The notes under the pieces were generated by a model. It made no database searches. It saw nothing but the letters and a program-made list of their open reading frames with translations, and had not been told where the DNA came from. A stretch of 64,000 nt of DNA from Plantactinospora alkalitolerans (GTDB lineage: Bacteria; Actinomycetota; Actinomycetes; Mycobacteriales; Micromonosporaceae), in NCBI RefSeq assembly GCF_015690345.1, contig NZ_JADPUN010000260.1, positions 1 through 64,000 on the forward strand, given 5' to 3'. Positions 17,627 through 25,895 of this stretch are shown here, in pieces; position 1 is the stretch's first letter; every line of letters begins with the position of its first letter. Position numbers and translations under genes: made by a program.

Positions 17627-19522
17627 TCAGCTTCCGGCGAGCCGAAGATGGCGGTGGGCCGCCATCCGCACGGGTGCGTTGGCATCGCCGCATCCGTCGT
17701 AGCCGGCGATGCGTTGCACGATCTCGAAGAAGACCCGACCGCCGTAGACCGGGGTGTAGAGGTGGAGCAGTTCGCCGCCCCGCTGGTCGCGGTCGTAGAG
17801 GATGCCGCGCCGGCGTAACCGGTCGACGAGGTCGGCGGGAAGTGCGAACCGCGCGACGAGATCGGCGTAGTAGTTGCCCGGTACCGGCAGCGTCGTGCCG
17901 CCGAGCCGGTCGACGGCGGACGCGGTGGCGAAGATGTCGTCGGTGGCGAAGGCGACGTGCTGCGGGTCGACGACGGCGGGAGCCCACTCGCCACGACGGA
18001 GCAGGGCCGCGGTGAGCGCGAGCCGTACGGCCCGGTCCGTTGTGCTGAAGGCCCGCGACCGCATCAGCCCGAACGGCGCGGCGTACTCCTCGGTGGTCAG
18101 CCGGGCGAGCCCGAGCACGGAGCGGTAGAACAGCCCCGCCTCGTCGAAGTTGTCGAAGGGCTGCGCCAGCCCGAGATGGTCGGTGGCGGTCAGTAGGGCG
18201 GCGCCGGTGTACTCCTCGCCGGTGGGCAGGAAGTCCGCCCGCCAGCCGTCGTCGCGGCTGAAGAACACCGACGTGCCGTCGGGGGCGGCGACGGCGGCGA
18301 GATCGGACTCGCGGGCACCGCGAACGCGGGACAGCACCGGGGCGAGCAGTGCCTCGGCGCGGACCCGGGACCGTCGCGGATCCGCGGTGGTGAGCGCGAA
18401 CGCGCTGATCGCGGCCGTGCCAGGGGTCTGTGGACGGGTGACCGCGCTGTTCAGGACCACCCGACAGGCCGCCTGCTCCCACAACTCCACCGGCTTGGAA
18501 CGGTGCTGGCCGGTGTGGGCGAACCCGATGCCACGCAATGCGGCCCGGAGTACCGGACCCGACTCCCCGTCCACGGCGAACTCGGTGAAGGCGTGTCCGG
18601 ACAGCGGCGGCGCCGCCGGCAGCCGGCGTACGCCGACGTCCGGCACCGCCGACGGCCGCAGGCTGTCCTCGAGCGTGACCAGCGACCGCATCGCGTCGAT
18701 CGCGGCGCGTGCCGGATCGGCCTGCCGGAACACGTCGTTGAACACCTCGAGCGACAACGGGCCGGTGTATCCCGTGGCCAGTACCCGGTGGACGAGGTCG
18801 GTCAGGTCGAACGACCCCTGCCCGGGGAAGAGCCGATGGTGGCGGCTCCACTGCAGGACGTCCATGTCGAGCCGGGGCGCGTCGGCGAGCTGGAGGAAGA
18901 AGACCTTGCCCGGGGTGATCTCGGCGATCCCGGCCGGACTGACCTCCCGGGACAGGACGTGGAAGGAGTCCAGGCACAGCCCGAGCGCCGGATGGTCGGC
19001 CCGCGCGACGATCCGCCAGGAGTGGTCCCAGGTGGAGACGTGCCGTCCCCACGCCAACGCCTCGTACGCGATCCGGATGCCCCGGGCCTGGGCCCGGTCG
19101 GCCAGCAGGGCGAGTTGTTCGGCGGCCAGATCGTCGTCGTCGATCGCGACCGGGGCGACCGAGGAGCAGACCAGCATGGTGTCGACACCCAGTTCGGCCA
19201 TCACGTCGAACTTGTGCTCCGCGCGGGCCAGGTTGGCGGTCAGGGTCTGCGGTGGTACCGCCTCGAAGTCGCGGAACGGCTGGTACAGGTCGATGGTGAG
19301 CCCGACGTCGGCGCAGCGGGCCCGCACCTCGGCCGGGGTCCAGGGCGTCACCACCAGGTCGTTCTCGAAGAGTTCGATGCCGTCGAACCCGGCGTCGGCC
19401 GCTGCCGCGATCTTGTTGTCCAGGGTTCCGGAGACGCAGACGGTCGCCATCGACCGGCGCAGCCCACCGGGCGCGGGGCGGGGCGGACGTCGGGTTGTGG
19501 CGGAGGCCCTACTGCTGCTCAT
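17627..19522 (-). CDS. qsuB: 3-Dehydroshikimate dehydratase fused to HPPD-like domain (QsuB type)
   Basis: The protein is 631 aa from the ATG at 19522 behind GGAAGGTGAG. Residues about 30-290 form a sugar-phosphate isomerase/epimerase-like TIM barrel with metal-site blocks (DGIELFEND, IAYEALAWGRHVSTWD, CLDSFHVL, LSLEVFND). This is the dehydratase that turns 3-dehydroshikimate into protocatechuate. Residues about 300-620 are a vicinal-oxygen-chelate domain resembling 4-hydroxyphenylpyruvate dioxygenase, with QHVAFATDDI and FEIVQRI metal-site strands. Corynebacterium QsuB has the same two-domain layout and about the same length. The C-terminal domain has no proven dioxygenase role. Codon 569 is the rare TTA. 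It is cotranscribed with tetR, 23 bp upstream. Confidence 0.9.
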   Translation of the reverse strand: MSSSRASATTRRPPRPAPGGLRRSMATVCVSGTLDNKIAAAADAGFDGIELFENDLVVTPWTPAEVRARCADVGLTIDLYQPFRDFEAVPPQTLTANLARAEHKFDVMAELGVDTMLVCSSVAPVAIDDDDLAAEQLALLADRAQARGIRIAYEALAWGRHVSTWDHSWRIVARADHPALGLCLDSFHVLSREVSPAGIAEITPGKVFFLQLADAPRLDMDVLQWSRHHRLFPGQGSFDLTDLVHRVLATGYTGPLSLEVFNDVFRQADPARAAIDAMRSLVTLEDSLRPSAVPDVGVRRLPAAPPLSGHAFTEFAVDGESGPVLRAALRGIGFAHTGQHRSKPVELWEQAACRVVLNSAVTRPQTPGTAAISAFALTTADPRRSRVRAEALLAPVLSRVRGARESDLAAVAAPDGTSVFFSRDDGWRADFLPTGEEYTGAALLTATDHLGLAQPFDNFDEAGLFYRSVLGLARLTTEEYAAPFGLMRSRAFSTTDRAVRLALTAALLRRGEWAPAVVDPQHVAFATDDIFATASAVDRLGGTTLPVPGNYYADLVARFALPADLVDRLRRRGILYDRDQRGGELLHLYTPVYGGRVFFEIVQRIAGYDGCGDANAPVRMAAHRHLRLAGS

Positions 19523-19545
19523 GGCTCACCTTCCGACCGTACGGG

Positions 19546-20199
19546 TCAGCGTCGGCCGAGATAGCCGACGACCATCTCGGCGAGCATGGTGCGGTAGTGC
19601 CGGCGGGTCGTCGGGTCGAGGAGGTCACGGCCGAAGAGTGCGTTGAAGGTGTGCCGGTTGGCGACCCGGAAACAGCAGTACGCACTGATCATCATGTGGA
19701 TGTCGAGCGCGTCGACGTCGGTGCGGAACGCGCCGTCCTGCTGTCCCCGGTCGAGCACGCCGCGCAGGACGTCGACCGCGGAGCTGTTGAGGTCGACGAG
19801 CCGGGCGACGTGGGTCATGTGCTCGGCCTGTTGGGCGTTCTCGACGCCGACCAGCTTGATGAAGGCGGGATGTGCCTCGTGATGGTCGAAGGTGACCTCC
19901 GCGATGCGGCGGACGGCGGCGACCGGGTCGAGGTGGTCGACGTCGACGGCCCGTTCGGCGGCCCGGATCTCGGCGTACGCGCGTTCCAGCACGGCCAGGT
20001 AGAGCTGTTCCTTGCCCTCGAAGTAGTAGTAGATCATCCGTTTGGTGGTGCGGGTACGCGCAGCGATCTCGTCGACCCGTGCACCGCTGTATCCCCGGTT
20101 CGCGAACTCCTCGGTCGCGACGTCGAGGATGTCGGCGCGGGTACGTTCGGCGTCACGCCTGCGGTCGACCTTGGGTTCCGGTGGCGCCTGGCCGGCCAT
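19546..20199 (-). CDS. TetR-family regulator of the quinate/shikimate genes
   Basis: The protein is 217 aa from the ATG at 20199, preceded by AGAGGG. The longer ORF from 20274 has no ribosome site. The helix-turn-helix is ATEEFANRGYSGARVDEIAARTRTTKRMIYYYFEGKEQLY, a complete TetR domain. The C-terminal domain is of the TetR_C type with many His and Asp residues (FDHHEAHPAFIKLV). It is the first gene of a two-gene operon with the dehydratase. A 19-bp GTAC-N6-GTAC site sits 91 bp upstream of the start and again before the AroE-like gene, so it probably represses both arms. A hydroaromatic acid or protocatechuate is the likely inducer. Confidence 0.88.
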   Translation of the reverse strand: MAGQAPPEPKVDRRRDAERTRADILDVATEEFANRGYSGARVDEIAARTRTTKRMIYYYFEGKEQLYLAVLERAYAEIRAAERAVDVDHLDPVAAVRRIAEVTFDHHEAHPAFIKLVGVENAQQAEHMTHVARLVDLNSSAVDVLRGVLDRGQQDGAFRTDVDALDIHMMISAYCCFRVANRHTFNALFGRDLLDPTTRRHYRTMLAEMVVGYLGRR

Positions 20200-20289
20200 G
20201 ACACCCTCTTCTCGCCTGGGGCCCAGCAGACCCGGTGTCCCGGGCAATCGACCAGCTCTCGCCACGGCTGTCACGTCTCCAGGATAACG

Positions 20290-20308
20290 AACGTACTAGT
20301 CCGTACAT
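20290..20308. promoter_or_regulatory. TetR-type operator, copy B
   Basis: AACGTACTAGTCCGTACAT is the partner of the site at 15118-15136, differing at two positions in the N6 spacer. It lies upstream of tetR-qsuB and suggests autoregulation. Confidence 0.75.
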
Positions 20309-20577
20309 CGTGGCACCTTCGATCGGCCGGCGCGAACGGCAACGCCGCCCGGGAAATCGTCGTTCCTGTCCTTGATGGACAAGGATGTCGATCATTGCGA
20401 CGTGTCCATGTTCCGCTTCCGGGTGCCGTGCCGCCGTCGGCGGAGCCGCGCTGGCCGGTACCGCCGGCCCCGTGCGTCCGATGGGTTCCGGGGGAGCGGC
20501 GTACCCAGGGCCGCCCGTTTTCTCCCCGTGCGAGGGCGAAGGTCCTGGTAGCGGGACGGGCGAGACGCGATCGTTAC

Positions 20578-20607
20578 TTGACGGAGATAGTTCGTTCGCC
20601 GTAGAAA
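20578..20607 (+). promoter_or_regulatory. Sigma70-like promoter of the ROK regulator, probably leaderless
   Basis: TTGACG (20578-20583) and TAGAAA (20602-20607) are 18 bp apart. Transcription should begin about 20614, which is the GTG two codons into the ORF track start. The message may therefore have no leader. Confidence 0.6.
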
Positions 20608-20610
20608 AGA

Positions 20611-21774
20611 ATGGTGACTGACGTGGTCAACCCACCAACCAGCCCGGTAAGTCGGGAACGGTCCAAAGAGATCAAGCGACTCTCGGTGATCTCGGCCGCC
20701 CGGCAGGCCAGGGTGCTGTCCCGGGCCGAGTTGACCGAGTTGACCGGGCTCAGCCCGGCCACCCTCACGCCCCTGGTCCGTGCCCTGATCGCCGAGGGTT
20801 ACCTCATCGAGCGGGGGCCGGGTGCCTCGCGTACCGGCCGGCCCAGAGCCATGCTGGAGTTCAATCCCGGCGCCGAACTGGTTGCCGCGGTCTCGCTGGA
20901 GCCGTCCCGGATCAGTTGCGAGATCGCCGACAGCGACGGGACGGTGATCGCACACCGCAACGCCCGGTTGCACACCGACATCGTCGAGACGATCTGTCGA
21001 TTCGTTCCGGAGCTGGTCGGCGAGGCGATGTCGGCTCTGCGTGGGGTGGCGATCGCGGTCCCGGGCGTCTCCTCCGGCGGTGCGGTGCGGTTGGCGCCGT
21101 CGGTGGGCGTCATCGAGGGGCAGCCGATCGGCGACTCCGTCCAGGCCATCCTCGGCGTGCCGGTGGTGGTGGACAACGACGTCAACCTGATGGCCGCCGG
21201 CGAGCACGCCGCCGGAGCCGGCAACGACGTCACCGACCTGCTGCTGTTGCACGTCGCCGACGGCATCGGCGCCGGCCTGATCCTGGACGGCCGGGTCCGC
21301 CGGGGTGCCGCGGGTGCGGCGGGGGAGGTCGGCTTCCTGCCGCTGGAACCGGGCGACCAGGGCCACGACGGCGTGGGTCCGTTCGAGGCGCGTTGGTCGG
21401 AGAACGCGATCGCCGAACGGGTCGTCGCGCTGCGTCCCGGTCGGCGGCCGACGGCTCCGGTACGCGAACTGGTCGAGTTGAGCCGTACCGACGACGAGGC
21501 GGCCGGCTACCTGCGCGAGGTGCTCGGCGCCTGGGCCCGGCTGATCGTCTCCTGCGTCTGCGTGGTCGATCCCGGCCGGGTGCTGCTCAGTGGTGCCGCC
21601 GCCGACCTCGACGACGCCGCCCTCGACCTGCTCCAGTCTCTCGTCTCGCTGGCTGCTCCGGCCGCCACCGAGGTCCGCCGCGCGGTCCTCGGCGACCGGG
21701 CGGTGCTGCACGGCGCGGTGAGCTATGCGCTCGCCGCGGCGACGGCTCCGGCCGTCGCCGCTGGATCCTTCTGA
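20611..21774 (+). CDS. ROK-family transcriptional regulator
   Basis: The protein is 387 aa from the ATG at 20611, or GTG 20614 if the transcript is leaderless. The N-terminal winged helix has LSRAELTELTGLSPATLTPLVRALIAEGYLIERG (about 36-72). The ROK sugar-kinase-like domain follows with VVVDNDVNLMAAGEH and GAAGEVGF. The Cys-rich zinc motif of active ROK kinases is absent, so this is a regulator rather than an enzyme. It heads a rightward run of eight closely spaced genes and begins 33 bp before the binding-protein gene. It is likely to respond to the imported compound or a phosphorylated intermediate made by the ROK kinase at the end of the operon. Confidence 0.88.
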   Translation: MVTDVVNPPTSPVSRERSKEIKRLSVISAARQARVLSRAELTELTGLSPATLTPLVRALIAEGYLIERGPGASRTGRPRAMLEFNPGAELVAAVSLEPSRISCEIADSDGTVIAHRNARLHTDIVETICRFVPELVGEAMSALRGVAIAVPGVSSGGAVRLAPSVGVIEGQPIGDSVQAILGVPVVVDNDVNLMAAGEHAAGAGNDVTDLLLLHVADGIGAGLILDGRVRRGAAGAAGEVGFLPLEPGDQGHDGVGPFEARWSENAIAERVVALRPGRRPTAPVRELVELSRTDDEAAGYLREVLGAWARLIVSCVCVVDPGRVLLSGAAADLDDAALDLLQSLVSLAAPAATEVRRAVLGDRAVLHGAVSYALAAATAPAVAAGSF

Positions 21775-21806
21775 TTCGCATGATTCCCCACCCCCGGAGG
21801 TAACCC

Positions 21807-22856
21807 ATGAGACGTCGACTGGCGCTGGTCGGAGCGCTTGCCATGATGGTCACGAGCCTGGCCGCGTGCGGCGGTGGCGGTGACGAGGCCACCGACGGCA
21901 CCGCGGCCGCCGAGAAGATCGTCATCTACACCGCCCGCGACAAGAAGGTCGCGGAGTTCGTGGTCGGCAAGTTCACCGCCAAGTACCCGGAGTACCAGGG
22001 CAAGGTCGAGCTGCTGACCCTCGGCGCGCAGGAGATCCTGGAGCGGGTGCGGGCGGAGAAGGCCAACCCGCAGGGCGACGTCTGGTGGGGCGGTACCCAG
22101 CAGGCGCTGTCCAGCGGGGCCACCGAGGACCTGCTGGCCGGCTGGCAGCCGGCCTTCGCCGCCAAGATGGACGCCGCCTACAAGGACCCCCAGGGCCGCT
22201 GGTTCGGTGAGATCCTGCTGCCCGAGGTCATCATGTACAACAACAAGGCGGTCCCGGCCGACCAGGCCCCGAAGGACTGGGACGACCTGATCACGCCGGC
22301 CTGGAAAGACAAGATCATTATCCGTGACGTGGCGGCCTCCGGCACGATGCGCTCGATCTACGCCTCGATGATCCAGAAGCTCTCCCCGGACGGCAGCAAC
22401 CCGCAGCCCGGCTACGACTGGCTGCGCAAGCTGGACGCCAACACCACCGACTACGCCGCGAACCCGGCGGACCTCTACCTCAAGATGTCCCGCCAGCAGG
22501 GCGTGATCAGTCTCTGGAACCTGCAGGACATCCTGTTGCAGGCCAACCAGGCCAAGATGCCGTTCGGTTACGTCATGCCGGCCTCCGGCGCGCCGGTCCT
22601 GGTCGACGGGCTGGCCGCGGTCAAGGGCGGCAACACCACGGGCGCCCAGAAGTTCATCGAGTTCCTCTACGACGACGCGCTCCGCGCCGAGTTGGCCCGC
22701 GACTACTTCCAGATCCCGGCGATCGAGATCGCCGAGCAGCCGGAGTGGCTGGCGAAGCTCGGCCTGAAGCCGATGAACGTGGACTGGAACGTGATCGCAC
22801 AGCACGAGACCGAGTGGATCAACCACTGGAACAGCGACATCAAGAACAAGGGCTGA
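21807..22856 (+). CDS. Lipoprotein solute-binding protein of FbpA/PotD-like ABC importer
   Basis: The protein is 349 aa with a strong ribosome site CGGAGG. The signal peptide ends at the lipobox SLAAC (about 17-21), and a Gly-rich linker follows. The mature part begins IVIYTARDKKVAEFVV, the start typical of the iron(III)/2-aminoethylphosphonate/thiamine binding family (cluster D-type fold). WGGTQQAL and GEILLPEVIMYNNKAV match ligand-loop regions of that family. The iron-coordinating double Tyr of true ferric-binding proteins is not obvious, so the ligand is open. It is followed by two strong hairpins and then by the ATPase and permease genes. Confidence 0.85.
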   Translation: MRRRLALVGALAMMVTSLAACGGGGDEATDGTAAAEKIVIYTARDKKVAEFVVGKFTAKYPEYQGKVELLTLGAQEILERVRAEKANPQGDVWWGGTQQALSSGATEDLLAGWQPAFAAKMDAAYKDPQGRWFGEILLPEVIMYNNKAVPADQAPKDWDDLITPAWKDKIIIRDVAASGTMRSIYASMIQKLSPDGSNPQPGYDWLRKLDANTTDYAANPADLYLKMSRQQGVISLWNLQDILLQANQAKMPFGYVMPASGAPVLVDGLAAVKGGNTTGAQKFIEFLYDDALRAELARDYFQIPAIEIAEQPEWLAKLGLKPMNVDWNVIAQHETEWINHWNSDIKNKG

Positions 22857-22863
22857 CCATTCC

Positions 22864-22898
22864 GGTGCCGGCCCGGCCCACCTATCCGGGCCGGCACC
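22864..22898 (+). other. Intercistronic hairpin 1
   Basis: GGTGCCGGCCCGG and CCGGGCCGGCACC form a perfect 13-bp stem with a nine-base loop, 7 bp after the binding-protein stop and inside the operon. It probably acts as a partial terminator or 3'-end stabiliser that keeps binding-protein mRNA abundant. Confidence 0.75.
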
Positions 22899-22905
22899 AC
22901 CCGCT

Positions 22906-22945
22906 CGGCGCGCCGGTCCGGGGGTCGACCCGGACCGGCGCGCCG
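22906..22945 (+). other. Intercistronic hairpin 2
   Basis: A perfect 17-bp stem (left arm begins CGGCGCGCCGG, right arm ends CCGGCGCGCCG) with a six-base loop lies directly after hairpin 1. The tandem arrangement before the ATPase gene supports a role in differential expression. Confidence 0.75.
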
Positions 22946-23028
22946 ATCCGGCGCCACCTGCCGGTGGCACCGTGCCGCCATCGAGTCGTAGACGACGCGT
23001 TCCGGACCGGACGCGGGGGAGGGACATC

Positions 23029-24102
23029 ATGATCGGTGTCACGTTGGAGTCGGTCAGCAAACGCTTCGCGGGTGCCGGTGACACCGCAGCGGTCGACGAT
23101 GTCGACATCAGCATCGACGCCGGCGAGTTCTTCACACTGCTCGGGCCGAGTGGCTGCGGAAAGACCACCACGCTGCGGATGATCGCGGGCTTCTACTTCC
23201 CCACCTCCGGGCGGATCCGGTTCGGCGGGGAGGACGTCACTCGCAAGCCGCCGAACAAGCGGGACACCGGGATGGTGTTCCAGAACTACGCGCTCTTCCC
23301 GCACCTGTCGGTCGCGCAGAACGTGGGCTACGGACTCAAGATCCGCAAGGTGCGCGGGGCGGACGCCCGGTCCCGGATCGCCGAGGCGCTCGACCAGGTG
23401 CACCTGGCCGGGTACGGCGACCGCCGGATCGACCAGCTCTCCGGTGGCCAGCAGCAGCGGGTGGCGCTGGCCCGCGCCCTGGTGATCCGGCCACGTACCC
23501 TGCTGCTGGACGAGCCGCTGTCCAATCTGGATGCCAAACTGCGCGAGGAGACCCGGACCGAGATCCGTCGGATCCAACGGGACGCCGGTCTCACCTCCAT
23601 CTATGTCACCCACGACCAGGCCGAGGCGATGGCCATGTCGGACCGGATCGCGGTGATGGAATCCGGACGGGTCCGGCAGATCGGCACCCCGCAGGAGATC
23701 TACCACCGGCCCGCCACCACCTTCGTCGCCCGGTTCATCGGCCGCAGCAACGTACTGTCGCTGCCGGTGCTGGCGGCCGATGCGATCAGCGTCGAGGTGC
23801 GGCTGGCCGACGACACGAGCCGTACGGTGGCCGCGCCCCGGGAGCACGGCCTGACCGAGTCGGCCACCGCGCTGATCTCGATCCGGCCGGAGCACATCGG
23901 GCTCTGCGGGCCGGACGAGCCGGAGGCGCTGGCCGGGCGCATCACCGATCTGGAGTTCACCGGCATGGCGACCAACCTGACCGTGGACGTCTCGGGCCAG
24001 GAGTTGATGGTCGCCACGGTCGAGGTACCGGACGGGCTCGCCGTCGGCGACCGGATCGGGCTGCGGCTGCCGGCCGCCCGGATGTGGGTGGTGCACCCGT
24101 GA
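23029..24102 (+). CDS. ABC importer ATPase with TOBE domain (PotA/FbpC-like)
   Basis: The protein is 357 aa from the ATG at 23029 behind GGGGGAGGG. Walker A is GPSGCGKT (39-46), the Q-loop is FQNYALFPH, the signature is LSGGQQQR, Walker B is LLLDEPLSNLD, and the switch His is in YVTHDQAEAM. The C-terminal part is a TOBE regulatory domain (ISIRPEHIGL). It belongs to the spermidine/iron/phosphonate class, matching the binding protein. It overlaps the permease start by four bases (GTGA), so stoichiometric translation is expected. Confidence 0.93.
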   Translation: MIGVTLESVSKRFAGAGDTAAVDDVDISIDAGEFFTLLGPSGCGKTTTLRMIAGFYFPTSGRIRFGGEDVTRKPPNKRDTGMVFQNYALFPHLSVAQNVGYGLKIRKVRGADARSRIAEALDQVHLAGYGDRRIDQLSGGQQQRVALARALVIRPRTLLLDEPLSNLDAKLREETRTEIRRIQRDAGLTSIYVTHDQAEAMAMSDRIAVMESGRVRQIGTPQEIYHRPATTFVARFIGRSNVLSLPVLAADAISVEVRLADDTSRTVAAPREHGLTESATALISIRPEHIGLCGPDEPEALAGRITDLEFTGMATNLTVDVSGQELMVATVEVPDGLAVGDRIGLRLPAARMWVVHP

Positions 24103-25895
24103 CCGCCGCGACGACCACCGCCCCCGAGCCGCCCCGGACCGGTTCGCCCCGATCCGGCGATCCCGCTCCGGGACGTCGGCGGTCCCGGTTCACCGACCGG
24201 CTGCTCGGCGGCGCGGGCGGCGGCTGGTTCCCGTACCTGTTGGTCCTGCCGCTGGTCGTGGTGCTCTGGGGCTACGTGGTGCAGCCGATGCTGGCCACCT
24301 TCGCCCAGAGCGGCGACGGCGACGGGATAGCCAACTACACCAGTTTCCTGTCCAGCGCCGGGGTCGCCCGCAGTTCGCTGCTCACCTCGCTGGGCATCTC
24401 GGCGGCCAGCGTGCTGCTCTGCGGGATCGTCGGGGTCGCGATGGCGTTCCTGCTCAAGCGGTTCGCCTTTCCGGGGCGCCGGCTGATCGAGGCGATCATC
24501 CTGGTCCCGGCGGCGCTGCCGCCGCTGATCGGCGCGATCTCGTTCCAACTGCTCTACAGCGAGACCGGGATCCTGCCCCGTGGCCTGCAACAGCTGTTCG
24601 GCACGGAGTCACCGGTCCTGCCGTTCGACGGCATCGCCGGGGTGCTGGTGGTGCACACCTTCACCATGTACCCGTTCTTCTATCTGGCCGCCTCCGCCGC
24701 GCTGGCCGGGATGGACCCCTCGGTGGAGGAGGCCGCCTACAACCTCGGCGCGGGTCGGGTCCGGGTCTGGCGCACCGTGTTGCTGCCGATGCTCACCCCG
24801 GCGCTGGTCTCCGCCTCGCTGCTGGTCTTCATGACGTCGCTGGCGTCGTACACCGCGCCGTTGCTGTTCGGTGTCGACCGCACGATGACGATGCAGATCT
24901 ATATCAACCGGACCAACGGCGATCTGCCGATGGCCTCGACGTACGCCTCGGTCCTCGGCGTGGTGTCGGTGCTCTTCCTGCTCGGCATGCGCTGGTACGA
25001 GGGGCGGCGCAGCTACCGGTCGCAGTCCAAGGGAGTCTCCGCGCACCGCCGGGAGATCAGCAACCCGGTCGGCCGGTGGCTCGCCCTGGTCGGGTCGCTG
25101 CTCGCCACGGTGGTGCTGCTCGCCCCGGTCGCCACGATCGCGGTGGTCGCCTTCTCGGTCGACGGCTCGTGGACCACCGAGGTGCTGCCGACCGAATACA
25201 CCATGGAGAACTTCGTCGCCATCTTCGCCGAGCCGCAGGCCTTCCAGCCGATCGTGAACTCGCTCCAGATGAGCCTGCTGGCCACCGTCGGGTGCGTCGT
25301 GTTCGGGGTGCTGATCGCGTACGCGGTGCGCCGGCTCACCTTCGTCGGCCGGGGGCTGCTCGACGTCGCGGTGATGCTCGCCTGGGCGCTGCCCGGCACG
25401 GTCGTGGCGATCAACCTGATCGCGGCGTTCAGCACCGGAAACGCGTTCAGCCTCGGGCAGGTGCTGATCGGCACGTTCTGGATCATGCCACTGGCGTACT
25501 TCGTGCGGTTTCTGCCGCTGGTGTTCCGGTCCAGTTCGGCGGCGCTGGCCCAACTCGACCCGTCGCTGGAGGAGGCGGCCCGCAACCTCGGCGCATCCTG
25601 GTGGCGGGCCTTCGGGACCGTCACGCTGCGGCTGATGCTGCCCGGCGTGCTGGCCGGTGCGTTGCTCGCCTTCGTGCACGGGGTGGGGGAGTTCGTCGCC
25701 TCGGTGCTGATCTACACCTCCAGTACGGCGCCGATCTCGGTGGCGATCAACAACCGGATGTACTCGTTCGAGATCGGTACGGCGGCGGCGTACGGGATGC
25801 TCCAGGTCGCACTGATCTTCGTGGTGATGGTGGTGTCCGGCCGGCTTCAGGGCGGCGGCCGGGCGGTCCGGGAGGCGACCCGATGGACGAACTGA
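24099..25895 (+). CDS. Fused double-domain ABC permease (FbpB-like)
   Basis: The protein is 598 aa from the GTG at 24099 within the ATPase stop. Two permease halves lie in one chain, each with about six membrane segments and its own EAA loop. The first reads VEEAAYNLGAGRVRVWRTVLLP and the second LEEAARNLGASWWRAFGTVTLR. Fused permeases of this size are usual in the ferric, thiamine and 2-aminoethylphosphonate importer class. With the binding protein and ATPase it makes a complete importer. The last 13 bp overlap the creatininase-family gene. Confidence 0.93.
   Translation: MTAATTTAPEPPRTGSPRSGDPAPGRRRSRFTDRLLGGAGGGWFPYLLVLPLVVVLWGYVVQPMLATFAQSGDGDGIANYTSFLSSAGVARSSLLTSLGISAASVLLCGIVGVAMAFLLKRFAFPGRRLIEAIILVPAALPPLIGAISFQLLYSETGILPRGLQQLFGTESPVLPFDGIAGVLVVHTFTMYPFFYLAASAALAGMDPSVEEAAYNLGAGRVRVWRTVLLPMLTPALVSASLLVFMTSLASYTAPLLFGVDRTMTMQIYINRTNGDLPMASTYASVLGVVSVLFLLGMRWYEGRRSYRSQSKGVSAHRREISNPVGRWLALVGSLLATVVLLAPVATIAVVAFSVDGSWTTEVLPTEYTMENFVAIFAEPQAFQPIVNSLQMSLLATVGCVVFGVLIAYAVRRLTFVGRGLLDVAVMLAWALPGTVVAINLIAAFSTGNAFSLGQVLIGTFWIMPLAYFVRFLPLVFRSSSAALAQLDPSLEEAARNLGASWWRAFGTVTLRLMLPGVLAGALLAFVHGVGEFVASVLIYTSSTAPISVAINNRMYSFEIGTAAAYGMLQVALIFVVMVVSGRLQGGGRAVREATRWTN

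Larger units (their letters stand above)
20200..20610. other. Divergent intergenic region
   Basis: The 411 bp between tetR (leftward) and the ROK regulator (rightward) hold the TetR-type site at 20290-20308. A small inverted repeat TCCTTG-N5-CAAGGA lies at 20369-20385 and may be an operator or hairpin. A sigma70-like promoter lies at the right end. No extra gene is visible. Confidence 0.6.
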
